A stretch of 64,000 nucleotides of DNA from Odontesthes bonariensis. Lineage: Eukaryota > Chordata > Actinopteri > Atheriniformes > Atherinopsidae. Every line of letters begins with the position of its first letter. The first letter of the stretch is position 1. Shown in pieces: positions 54,509 to 64,000 of the stretch. The notes below the pieces were generated by a model. That model did not search any database and was not told the DNA's origin. It was given only the letters and a program-made list of their open reading frames with translations. A program made the position numbers and the translations under genes. The stretch is taken from positions 35,751,688 to 35,815,687 of the forward strand of contig NC_134520.1 of the NCBI RefSeq assembly GCF_027942865.1, in the 5' to 3' direction.

Positions 54509-55422
54509 AGGGATAGTTTGCCTCTTTTGACATGAAGCTGTGTAACATCCCATATCAGCAACATCATTTCTGAACATCTTCTTACCCCCTGCTGCGTCCT
54601 GTGAGCAGAGTTCCAGCCTCGTTTTGGTGTTGATGAAGGTAGTCCGGCTAGTTGGCTGGGGTTTAAAAAATAAAGCGTTTTGCTTCTCAAAACAATATGC
54701 GTTCAACAGAGTAATACATTTGCATCACAAAATCGTTCTCCAGGAAAAAGTCAGACCTCACAATCGCTTGGCCCTATTTTCTCTCCCTTCGTATCACTGC
54801 GTTCAGCCACCTGAGCAGCAAACACCGTAACAGGCACGGCTGTCGGCAGGCGTCTTTCCTTTCTTTCCTTTTGTTTCCTTTTGTTTCTTTTCCTTTTGTT
54901 GTCTTTGCTTTCCTTCTCTTTCCTTTCATTTCCTTCTTTCTTTCCTTTTCTTTTGTTTCCTTTAATTTCCTTTCCTTCTCTTTCCTTCCTTTCCTTTTCT
55001 TTTCTTTTGTTTCCTTTCCTTCCTTTTCTTTTGTTTACCTGCTGTGCATACCGAAGTGCAGACCGAGCAGTCCCCTGCTTCCGAGCAGCAAACACCGTAA
55101 CAGGTGCGGCTATCGCTAGGTGGCTAAACGCATTGATATGAAGGGAGGAAAAAATAGCGCTAAGAGATTGTGAGGTCTGACTTTTTCCTGGAGAACGATT
55201 TTGTGATGTAAATGTATTACTCTTTTGAACGCATATTGTTCTGAGAAGCAAAACGCTTTATTTTTTAAACCCCAGCCAACTAGCCGGACTACCTTCATCA
55301 ACACCAAAACGAGGCTGGAACTCGGCTCACAGGACGCAGCAGGGGGTAAGAAGATGTTCAGAAATGATGTTGCTGATATGGGATGTCATACAGCTTCATG
55401 TCAAAAGAGGCGAACTATACCT
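54509..55422. mobile_element. Palindromic TTAA element, copy 3
   Basis: TTAA (54505-54508) AGGGATAGTTTGCC ... GGCGAACTATACCT TTAA (55423-55426). The arms are as in copies 1 and 2; the loop carries a polypyrimidine repeat. The sister block reads ACTTAAAGGAATAAAAATG at 58412-58430 with no element, which fixes the ends and the TTAA duplication. It lies about 260 bp past the stop of gene F. Confidence 0.92.
54853..55036. repeat. (TTTCC)n-type polypyrimidine tract
   Basis: About 180 bp of TTTCC, TTTTG and CTTTCC units on the + strand inside the loop of TTAA element copy 3. Copies 1 and 2 lack it. Confidence 0.9.
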
Positions 55423-55683
55423 TTAAAGGAATAAAAATGAAAAATATAGCATCAAGTCAAACTTGTGGCCCAGTTAAGTAGCAGAGGGAGAGATAAATGG
55501 CCAAACTGAGGACAACAGGACAAATAGAGAGAATAGGTCAAAGTTGGCAGGTCTATTGGCAGTCTGAAAGAGATGAAACCCAGATTTTAATCATCCCATC
55601 TCCAACAGTCTCATCACATTAGAACACATTCACTCCTTATGTCCCAAGCTTTTCTTACTGGATAAACGTTTCCTGCTGACATT

Positions 55684-56408
55684 TTAGTACCACTTCTGAC
55701 CTAAGTGAGTTCTATTGTGGGAATTCAATTGATTTGTCCGTCTGAAACTTTTCCCACATATTTTGCAAGGAAATGGCTTCTCTCCTGTGTGAATTCTCAT
55801 GTGGACTTTCAGATGATTTGTGCGTCTGAATCTTTTCCCGCATATTTTACAAAGAAACGGCTTCTCTCCAGTGTGAATTCTCGTGTGGGCATTCAAAGTA
55901 CTGCGTAAAGTGAAACTATTTCCGCATATTTTGCAATAAAACGGCTTCTCGCCCGTGTGCACCCTGTAATGAGTCTTAATTTGGGACCTAAACTTAAAGG
56001 CTTTTCCACAAACATCACATTCTATCAACTTTTTAGCTGTGTCGGTATTACAAAGACTCTCTGACATCAGAGAGTTGTCCACATTGTCACTGTGATGTCT
56101 CTGCTCTTCAATTCGACTTGATCCAGAGTCTTGAAACGTGCTTCCTTCCTGATCTTGGCTCTCAGCTTCAGGACAGTTTTGATAGAGGAGGTGGTCGCTG
56201 TTTGGTTCTGGTTCACTGTGGTCAGTTTCCTGATAAGTGGGAGTCACCAGAATGGAATCGGTCTCCAGCTTCAGAACAACTTGCTCTTCCTCTTTAAACT
56301 CTGGAAGTTCTGGTTCCTCCCGGTCAGCATTGGAGTTCCTCCTCTGGTTACAGAGCTGCTGGCCAGCAAGAACCTCCTCGTTGTTCCAGATAAAATGCTG
56401 TGGGAGAT
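55684..56408 (-). CDS. Zinc-finger gene F, exon 2: acidic linker plus four C2H2 fingers
   Basis: The acceptor ATTCCACCCAG|AT joins to the leader at 57384-57555, giving about 298 residues. The linker matches D and E (SEPEPNSDHLLYQNCPEAES, HSDNVDNSLMSESLCNTDTA). Finger 1 (KFRSQIKTHYRVHTGEKP) is as in E. Fingers 2-4 differ ([35 protein letters not shown]), and fingers 3 and 4 are near duplicates. It ends HLGQKWY. With only four fingers it is the shortest intact member here; all Cys and His are present. Confidence 0.87.
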
Positions 56409-56599
56409 CTGGGTGGAATAAAAACACAAAGAGGCTGTTGGTGACCATCAGAAAGATGTTAGAAAATACATCAAGGACTGAAAATATTTCAACAGTGAAA
56501 CAAGATTCTAATTAATCTGTTCATCAAATAATATTAATGTTGCAGTTAAACAATGAATGTGGATTTTGAGAGTATGCATATTCAAATTTCAGCTTTTTA

Positions 56600-56925
56600 A
56601 AAGAGTAAAACACTCAGATGTTATTGGACAGTTGAATCCCCCACAGCCAGCAGGAACATCTGACTGACCAGGTAACCACCTAAAAACTACAACATCCAGA
56701 CTCACTCTTCATCATCTGGAAGGACATTAATGGAACAGAATGAAACCACCAATGACCACAATAACAGCAGATTGATTCTATTTCTTAAGGACATCACTTT
56801 CAGATCCTGTTCATCTGCTGGAGATAGTTCTTTAGGCCTGACACTTCTTCTTTTGTCCTCCACTTGTCCAGTTTCCTCAAATGTTTTAAGGACACACTGC
56901 ACACCATGCTGAGATATGCCAAGTT
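56600..56925 (-). mobile_element. Tc1-like transposase fragment
   Basis: On the - strand: QCVLKTFEETGQVEDKRRSV, RPKELSPADEQDLKVMSLRN. This is the N-terminal helix-turn-helix of Tc1 transposases, followed by degraded sequence. The zinc-finger intron sequence shared with D and E resumes at 56926, so the fragment is an insertion specific to F. Confidence 0.75.
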
Positions 56926-57383
56926 TTCAGCTAACAGCTCTTTGGGAATCACCTTGTTGCTGCAGAAATCCTGTTTTCTGTCTGTCAGACTGTGTTATCT
57001 TTGCTGTTTTTCACACATGCAGCTAAGGAAATGGGAACAAATCTTAATTCCAGTCTAAAACCCACAAAGAGCTTCTAGATTATTCATTTCTGGTGGCATA
57101 AAACAGTTTAATCATTTCATTTATATTAATTGTTCCATAATTAGTCATTAGATTATATCTTATATTCCTTTTCTTAAGCTTTAAATTGAATCTTATTTAC
57201 TTTTTCTTGATGCTGAATAACATATAATGCTTATTATTGTCTGTTTTTTTTTTCTACTTTTAGACGTGATAACGTTCATTATTTTGGGATTAGGTTTTTT
57301 TTTTTTTTTTTAAACTGAATTTCTTATACTAATTTGACTCTTTTGGTAACTGAAAGATTTACATCCATCTCAGTGTTCCTCAC

Positions 57384-57555
57384 CTGCTGTGTGGAGCTTT
57401 ATTCCGGGTTTCCAGGTGACATCCAGCAGCCTGCGCTGCCGGTCGATCTCCTCCTCGTACCGGACGATGGTTTTCTCAAACTCTGAGAATATTTCCTCAG
57501 CAGCAGCAGTGAGCCGCTGGCTGATAAACTCTCTCAGATGCTGAACTGAAGACAT
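57384..57555 (-). CDS. Zinc-finger leader exon (coding exon 1 of gene F)
   Basis: 172 bp, beginning MSSVQHLREF (Val for Ala at position 4) and ending GIKLHTA, donor CACAGCAG|GTGAGG, phase 1. The first intron is about 1 kb. Confidence 0.86.
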
Positions 57556-57764
57556 TGTTCCTGCTCACACTCACAGATTCAGCTCAGACAACACACCGAA
57601 GCTAACTCTGCTAACGCTTTCAGTTCAGTTCCTGTTTCCTGTGTAAAGCTCCGACGGAAACAGCGAGTTCACTTTTTTTAAGTTCCGCCTTCAAACACAA
57701 ACTGCTTCTTTTTTTAAAAACAAATAAGCTGGTGGAGGTTTTTTTTATGCAGTTCACACTGCAT

Positions 57765-58165
57765 AAAAGGAGAATGCTTTAAAAGAACAGTGATTTATAG
57801 GGGCATGCAGGAATGGAATCAGCTTCCAAAACCCATTTCACAAATTGATGGTAAATCTTTGTTTAAAAAGACCTTAAAGTACCTGTTTAATGGTAAGGGC
57901 CTTGTGGACTGATTTAGTATGTATGGAACTATCATGACTGGATTAGATGGAAGGAAACTGTGTATTTATGTTCTGAATTTCATGTAATTTGTAATGGAAT
58001 TGTGAATTTTGATTAATGCACTATATAATATACTCAATGCCATGAAATTATTTTTTGTAAAGTACTTTATTTGTAATGTATTTTGATGAGGTCCCCAGGA
58101 AGAATAGCGGCAGCTTGCTGCAGCTAATGGGGCTCCTAATAAATAAACAAACAAACAAACACACA
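57765..58165 (+). mobile_element. LINE 3' end with AACAAACAAAC tail
   Basis: It encodes fragments such as FIGACRNGISFQNPFHKLMV, followed by GAGGTCCCCAGGAAGAATAG and AATGGGGCTCCTAATAAATA, a Rex1/CR1-type fish LINE ending. It is inserted in the upstream region of the F leader exon; the sister leader at 53124 lacks it. Confidence 0.65.
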
Positions 58166-58473
58166 ACATTTTACAAGATAACATCCTTCTGTCATACACC
58201 AAGTGTACGGTCGGGTTCAGTCTTCTGAACCTCTGGAGAAAGGGACTGAAACACCAACCTACTGACCGATAGACGACCCCTCAATCCTCTGAGGATACTT
58301 GAGTAAAAGTACTCGGTTACACTTCTGACCTGTAAATATGATTGTTTGTTTCATTTAGGCTCTGAGAAGAGCAGGGAGCTCTTGGGGGGTTTTGTGCACA
58401 ACTGAGATGGACTTAAAGGAATAAAAATGAAAAATATAGCATCAAATCAATTAAACTTGTGGCCAGTTAATAG

Positions 58474-58860
58474 AATAGAATAGAAGTACTTTATTACTCC
58501 CAGCTGGGAAATTACTTTGCAGTTGCAGCATACAGACAAGGTTATAAATGAAATGAAATAGAATATAAAAATGCTATAAAATGTAAAAGTGCCGTAAAAT
58601 ATAAATGCAACTTAAAAGCAGTACCAGCTGAGATTCAGTTTGGAATGTGTATAAATATGTAGATATGTATATGTAAAATATGTACAGCAAAATTTGCAAC
58701 AAATGCAGTTGTGCGAAATTGAAATGACCATAATGAACATAATTAGTGCAGAACAATGATTAACTGTTATTATACAGAGTGATGGCATGTGGCAGGAAAG
58801 ATTTCCTGTATCTGTCCCTTCGACAGCGGAGCTGAAGCAGTTGAGTAGCAGAGGGAGATA
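58474..58860 (-). mobile_element. RTE/Rex3-like LINE 3' end
   Basis: AGAAGTACTTTATTACTCCC and GGGAAATTACTTTGCAGTTG at the left, GAGTGATGGCATGTGGCAGG at the right. Reverse complement of an RTE-type tail, inserted in block II (block I lacks it). Confidence 0.65.
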
Positions 58861-59049
58861 TAAATGGACAAACAGAGGACAACAAGACAAATAGAGAGAA
58901 TAGGTCAAAGTTGGCAGGTCTAAAAGAGATGAAAACCAGATTTTAATCATCCCATCTCCCACAGCGCAGTCTCATCACATTAGAACTCATTCACTCCTTA
59001 TGTCCCAAGCTTTGCTTGCTGGATAAACGTTTCCTGCTGACATTTTAGT

Positions 59050-59205
59050 ACCACTTCTGACCTAAGTGAGTTCTAATTAGGGAATTCAATTTTACAAAAA
59101 TATTTTACAAAGAAATGGCTTCTCTCCTGTGTGAATTCTCATGTGGACTTTCAGATGATTTGTGCGTCTGAATCTTTTCCCGCATATTTTACTAGGAAAT
59201 GGCTG
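59050..59205 (-). pseudogene. Zinc-finger exon remnant (F-like, 3' end only)
   Basis: Matches 55690-55855 of gene F: the last two fingers, with TTCAGATGATTTGTGCGTCT and AATGGCTTCTCTCCTGTGTG. A 30-bp segment is missing in the last finger and the match stops at 59205 (GGAAATGGCTG). Non-functional. Confidence 0.85.
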
Positions 59206-60065
59206 TTTCAGTCCTCAGTTAGATTCTGTTGCGTTCTTTACCCCCAGATGTCCTCGGGTGTCTGGTCTCGGTCACACCTGTCTCCTGGGAATCACCCACC
59301 CGTTGTCACTCTGCTCATCGACCCTCCCTGTACTTACAGATTCTCCATTTGCCAGATCAGTGTTGTCCCCCTTCTTGTGGTTCCCCTGTTGGGAAGCTAC
59401 TCAGTTTGGGTTGTGGTGTATTCCTGCCTCAGCGGCATCTTTGGTTTCTTTTTGAACAGGTGACCTCTCACTGTCACCGCCCGTCTGTGCCTCCTCCTTC
59501 TGATAGTTTGGTGTTTGGGTCCTGAACAGGATCATTCAGACCTGTTCGACCTCTTCTTAAACAAATTATGGTATTACCTCCATTCTCTTCAAGGCCACCT
59601 TCCTTCCACCACCAGTTTGTCTTTGGATGTTACGCAGATTAATATTCCTGCCGTACTATCTGTGCACATGTTCTGATGAATATCTGGCTTCTGCTTTGCT
59701 TGATAGAACTTGCATGTTTTTGCTCCCCCCCCCCCCCAAAAAAAAAACAACCTTGGCTTCCAACATTCATTCATTCATTCATTTGAACATTTCATTTAAC
59801 CGGGAATAATAACTCTTGAGATTAAATAACTCTTTTTCCTGGTGTCCTGGCCAGGAAAGTCCAACAATACACACACCTTCTACACCAACAGTAACGCGTA
59901 TAAGAAGAACCGTAGAACGTTAGTTCATGTTCAGAATATTTAATGATCACAGTCAGAAAGGAGCACGATGATCAATCAGAGCATTTACAGTCAGACATAT
60001 CAGAGGTGGCAACAAGATTTATTCCAAAGAAAAACCCAGTTTTATCTTCAGGTTTTCCACCACTT
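59206..60065. other. No gene recognised
   Basis: 59206-59540 is C/T-rich (CTCATCGACCCTCCCTGTAC) and resembles a dispersed repeat, but I cannot name it. A C run then an A run lie at 59727-59748. Confidence 0.3.
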
Positions 60066-60196
60066 ACTGGGTTTAATAATTATGATTACAATTAATTGAA
60101 TTCCAATTGGCTTGAATTGGACTTTATTATTTAAGTGCCTTGAGATGACATTTGTTGTTTTTGGCGCTATATAAATAAAAATGAATTGAATTGAAA
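60066..60196 (+). mobile_element. LINE tail fragment
   Basis: TTGAATTCCAATTGGCTTGA, GCCTTGAGATGACATTTGTT and ATAAATAAAAATGAATTGAA. Same family as 43590-43745. Confidence 0.65.
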
Positions 60197-61500
60197 AGGT
60201 GTGAGGTGTACATGATGATCTGCCAGTTATTTGTTCTTCTCTCTTCTATCCACTTCAGAACAAATGAAAACCAACTCCAGGATCTGTAAGAACTGTAACT
60301 AAAAAAGCGAAGGAGTGCTGCACATGACTTTGCTTCCACAATCATCCAACCAAAACCCATCAGAGAAGGTTTGGAAAGAGTTGGACAGCAGAGTGCTTCA
60401 CATATCCAGGAACTCCTGCAAGAGGTTGCAACCCAAACCAGTGAGTGTGTCACTAATAACCTGTTTGCACTGTATGGACAAACTGCAGCTATGAGCAGGT
60501 CAAAAGTAACATTATGACTTTAAGATTTATTTCCTCTTCTGTTACTCTGAACAGGCTGAACATTTAACCAACTTATTCTGGAACTTGGACCAGTAAACGT
60601 GCTCGATGGCAGATTTTGATTTGCACCCTCTGGGCAATCTGACGGCCACAGATTAATTGTGGCGTATGACAGAGAGAAACCAGGTTTTATTTGAGCTTTC
60701 TCACAAGGTCTGACATACATCAAATCATTTATTAATTGATACAAACTTTACAACCCCACCAAGAAAAAAAATGTGAAAAAAATATTTCTTTGCATTTCTT
60801 TTACCCTTGGGGGAGTCATAAGAAAAATCAATGATTTTTTTTTTTTTAACAGACCCTGTGGTTTTTAAAATATTGATCTCTACCAAACGGTTGAGATTTC
60901 ACTTAATGGTTTAAGTGCATAACTTCATGAAAATACCAGGAACAGTAGATAAATTCAAATAAAATGCTAATTTATGAAGAAATAAACAACAAAAAATGTC
61001 TGGGGCACTGGATACACTTTATTTCTGTTAGTATGCCACAAAACACTGCTGGTTTTATTTCAACCAAGGAAAATATTGCTTCGAACAAGGAAATATTGCA
61101 TTTCTAATTTTCCCATCTTGACTGTATCTGTGTTAAAGTGCAACAGCACAAAATTCTCACATTCAATCCACTTTTGATTATATGTAACAGAGCAAAACAT
61201 TCATTTTTGCATTCAAAAAGGAAAAGAAAATACTGCAAAACAATATAAACATTTGCATTTCTCGCTTTAATATCTCAACACACCTCGTCTGTGTTGGTGC
61301 AACAGCAGTCATGTTTTATGGGACACAAGAGTCACATTTCTCATGGAACTAGTATTGCTGGTTACCATTTAAACTTTGAAAAAACATTGCAAACACAGGA
61401 AAACATTTCCAAACATATTTAAACATCACATTTTCGACCTTTTCACCTCAAAAAAAACTCATCTGTGTGGTTGTGCAACAGCACAAATGCTTTTTGTGCA
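60197..61500. other. No gene recognised
   Basis: Sequence downstream of the piggyBac transposase. 60900-61500 has repeated CTGTGTTGGTGCAACAGCA-like and TTGCATT phrases that may be the element's 3' UTR. I found no TTAA-bounded terminus that I trust. Confidence 0.3.
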
Positions 61501-61511
61501 TTAGATCCACT

Positions 61512-63339
61512 TTACCTCTGGTGATATGCTGCAAAGCATTCCTGTTTTGCATTCAAACACAAGAAAACACTGCATTTGTTGCATTTCCACCTAGACACTC
61601 CCTTTGGACAATGGTTGCATCGCCCTCGCTTTTCACAGTGAACAGGCCAGTGTCCCAAGTAGTCGTAGCGCACATCTGGTTGTGGTTTTGGTCGTGAGGG
61701 TCTTGGGCTGTATCCTGTCTTCTCTGTTGGTGGAGCGCTGAAAGATGGTCGGCCAACTTTGGATGCTGACTTATTGAACTGGTTCAAACTGTGGGCGACT
61801 GCCAGGCGGAACCGTTTGAGAGACATGGGTTTCTCATTCAGGAGGCCACTGTCCCTTTTGTAGAGCAGCCAGGAATTTGCGATGCAGAGGTCAAGGATGT
61901 ATCCGAACAGGGGGACATACCATCTCCTTGACTTGGCCGGGGTGTTGTACAGGTGTACAAGCATGTCGGAAAGATCGATTCCTCCCATATGCTCATTATA
62001 GGCAGGGATGAGTGATGGGCATGGGATTTTTATCTTTGCTCGGGACTCTCTGCACCACCGTTTCACTGTTGAAAAAGGCATGATCCCACAGGCATTACTT
62101 AGCAGGTTGACACATTTGTTATCGAACCATTTCACTGCAATAACCCCTTCAGCAGCCCTATAATCACAGGCTCCACGCCCCTTTTCTTCAGGTCTTTGTC
62201 TGCCATCAAGGGAGCTCCACCAGTACGGTTTGGTCGTACGGTGCCGATGCACTTGACACCCAGGGCAGTGTGCAGGTTCTGGACCAAGTTGAAACTTGTG
62301 AAGAAGTTGTCACAAAAGACAACAGACAACTGGGGCTCTATTATGGATCTGCACAGCGTTGTCACTACTTTTGCGCCCAGAAGTAGCGTTTGTTCCTGTT
62401 CACTGAGGTCAACATTGAAGAACGTGGATGCCCCTTGATAAAGCAGAAAGTCGTGGATGATGCCAGATGAACTTGCTCGACAGAATAATTTAAAGCCCCA
62501 CTTGTCTGGCTTGTTGGCGATATACTGGCGGAGGGTGCCAGCCCTTGTGCCTTTATATGCTACCATGACCTCATCAACACTGTGCTTGTGAGTGGATGGT
62601 ATCAGGAGACACCGCTCACGAAGCATTTCAAAAAGGGGACGGATTTTGTAAAATCGGTCCGGACTCTCATTCCACTGCTGATTATCATTGAAATGAATGT
62701 ATCGGCGTAACAGCTGGAATCTCTTCCTTGGCATGATATCAGCTATCACGTTGAAACGTGATTCATGGTGCCAGTAGTCCTCCAGCGATGGGAAATTGAA
62801 AACACCCATAAAGAGAAGGATCGCTAAGAAATGCTCTATCTCTTCAGGGCTAGTCTTGATTGGATCCCCCAACTCTTGAGCAGAGTACAAATTAGTATGA
62901 TGTGCGATATGTTCAATCATCTCATTAGTGAAGAGCATTTTGAAGTATCAGGGGGTTCAAATCTTGAATTTGAAACCTAGAATTCTTCAATGTCTTCATG
63001 CTTCCAGATTCTTCTTGAGCTTTTGTTTGAGCTTGGGGTGTAACTTGGGTCAGGGTTGTCATCTGGCTCCTCCAAGGAAACAGTTTTTAGGGTGTGTTTC
63101 CCTTTTCTGCTCTTCTTACGAGGTGGCTGTGTAGAAGCTCTGCTTGTTGAGGGAGCCTCCTCCTCATCCAGGGATTCAAAAGAGCTGTCTCCAGTACCAT
63201 CTGCTTGTGTGGGCTGATAATCAGGATCTTCTACTTGGTCATCATCATCACTCAGATCACCATCAGATTCCTGAGGATTTTCTGGTACGAGGGCCAGAAG
63301 AGTGCGCGGCTTTGTACCATAGAAGGTTTTAGTGTCCAT
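61512..63339 (-). mobile_element. piggyBac transposase (PGBD-like), nearly intact
   Basis: Three frames in order. 63339-62977 is the acidic, Ser/Asp-rich N-terminus (MDTKTFYGTKPRTLL ... RRIWKHEDIEEF). 62938-62132 is the core, and 62252-61512 the C-terminus. Catalytic Asp boxes are present: SVDEVMVAYKG with KPDKWGFKLF, VVFCDNFFTSFNLV, and HMGGIDLSDMLV. The Cys-rich end (CNHC...CNKC...CLNAKQECF) matches the family's zinc-binding tail. A TAG and a frame change lie between N-terminus and core (about 62945-62980), and one frameshift near 62150-62170 separates the core from the last third. With no termini seen, it is a recently dead transposon copy. Confidence 0.85.
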
Positions 63340-64000
63340 CTAGTAGTTGTAGAACAAGTTAAAATGAAATTCTTATTAAAAACGGTAGTAATATTAATAT
63401 ACCAGCCTGTGTCATTTAGTTAAAACGGAATTAGTTGCAAAAATGATGATTTTTCCACATTTATTCTAGGGGTTTACCATATTTACTAATATCAACTCAG
63501 AAAGTCACAAAAATTACTTTGTAAAATAATTATCTCAGCATATTCATGATTTATAACATTGTAATAACACTTAATGTTTCATATTTACAGCCATAGATGA
63601 AAATTAGTTTTGATTTTATAGCAAAAAAGTACATTTTAATTACATTAGCTTAATTTGCTACATTTACCATAAAGCGACAAATCAACTATTTGGTCGAGCA
63701 TGTTTTTAAAAAATTATTAGACATTTAATTTAGGTTTTTAGGTGGTATCAAGTAACATAATTCTGTTTAGTAAGGTCTCTAACACTATCATATGTCAAAA
63801 AATTATTCCTACCTTTCAAAGTTTTACTAAAAAAAGTCAACATGTTGGGAAGGATTTTCGTGTTTCTGACTTCCTAGTTGGAGGGGGATGACAAAGAATA
63901 CTATTTAAAGACACAGTGCCCTCTAGTGGATTTCTTTAGCGCAACGTACCTCAGCCAAGTGGTAGAGATGGCTCAACCAGGTTAAGCTAAGTTAGGCACT
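63340..64000. other. No gene recognised
   Basis: AT-rich sequence upstream of the transposase frame. GACACAGTGCCCTCTAGTGG at 63921 is a phrase common in vertebrate 5' flanks and repeats. Nothing else supportable. Confidence 0.3.

Larger units (their letters stand above)
58178..59205. repeat. Tandem-duplication block II (sister of about 54270-55860)
   Basis: 58180-58470 matches 54272-54506 plus 55427-55470 (CTTCTGTCATACACCA...GGACTTAAAGGAATAAAAAT). 58860-59045 matches 55490-55680 and 59050-59205 matches the end of gene F. It represents the 3' flank and end of another F-like gene whose body is missing. Confidence 0.85.

Noticed and set aside
54871-55141. Phe/Ser/Leu-rich frames of 82-86 codons
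   Set aside because: They translate the TTTCC-type polypyrimidine tract within a transposon loop.

Overview
The window is a stretch of a ray-finned fish genome, most likely a percomorph teleost. The evidence is spliced vertebrate-type genes with GT-AG introns, a fish-specific C2H2 zinc-finger family with a 57-residue leader exon, and a repeat load typical of percomorphs: L2-, L1- and RTE-like LINE pieces, tRNA-headed SINEs, TTAA-flanked and other MITEs, and Harbinger, Tc1, hAT and piggyBac pieces. I cannot name the species. I recognised no retroviral, LTR or Polinton element.

Layout. 1-4.4 kb holds repeats and no clear gene. 4.4-6.8 kb is a complete two-exon zinc-finger gene (A, + strand, about 398 aa). 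8.2-10.7 kb is a four-exon gene (- strand) for a predicted secreted 236-aa protein of the TenA/THI-4 (thiaminase II-like) family. 11.4-16.5 kb is LINE debris. 16.8-18.1 kb is a minisatellite of about 65 units of 20 bp. It stops next to the start codon of a second, head-to-head and incomplete copy of the TenA-like gene's signal-peptide exons (18.1-19.0 kb). 19-29.7 kb is nested transposon sequence, including a Harbinger fragment interrupted by an L2 LINE with two long open frames.

31.3-59.2 kb is a tandem zinc-finger cluster on the - strand. Genes B (31.3-38.05 kb) and C (40.5-44.35 kb) each have a leader exon and a finger exon. D (45.6-46.7 kb) is a finger exon with no adjacent leader. E (48.1-49.7 kb) is a D-like copy split by a MITE. 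A leader exon at 53.1-53.3 kb could serve D or E. F (55.7-57.6 kb) is a four-finger gene. A finger-exon scrap remains at 59.1 kb. The cluster shows tandem duplication, gene-conversion-like mosaicism and repeated insertion of TTAA-targeting palindromic elements whose empty target sites are visible in sister copies. 61.5-63.3 kb is a nearly intact piggyBac transposase, - strand.

Function. The zinc-finger genes are probably nuclear DNA-binding proteins with fast-changing finger arrays; a link to control of the surrounding transposons is inference. The TenA-like protein is predicted to enter the secretory route and keeps the family's Cys and Asp positions, so it may act on thiamin or related pyrimidines.
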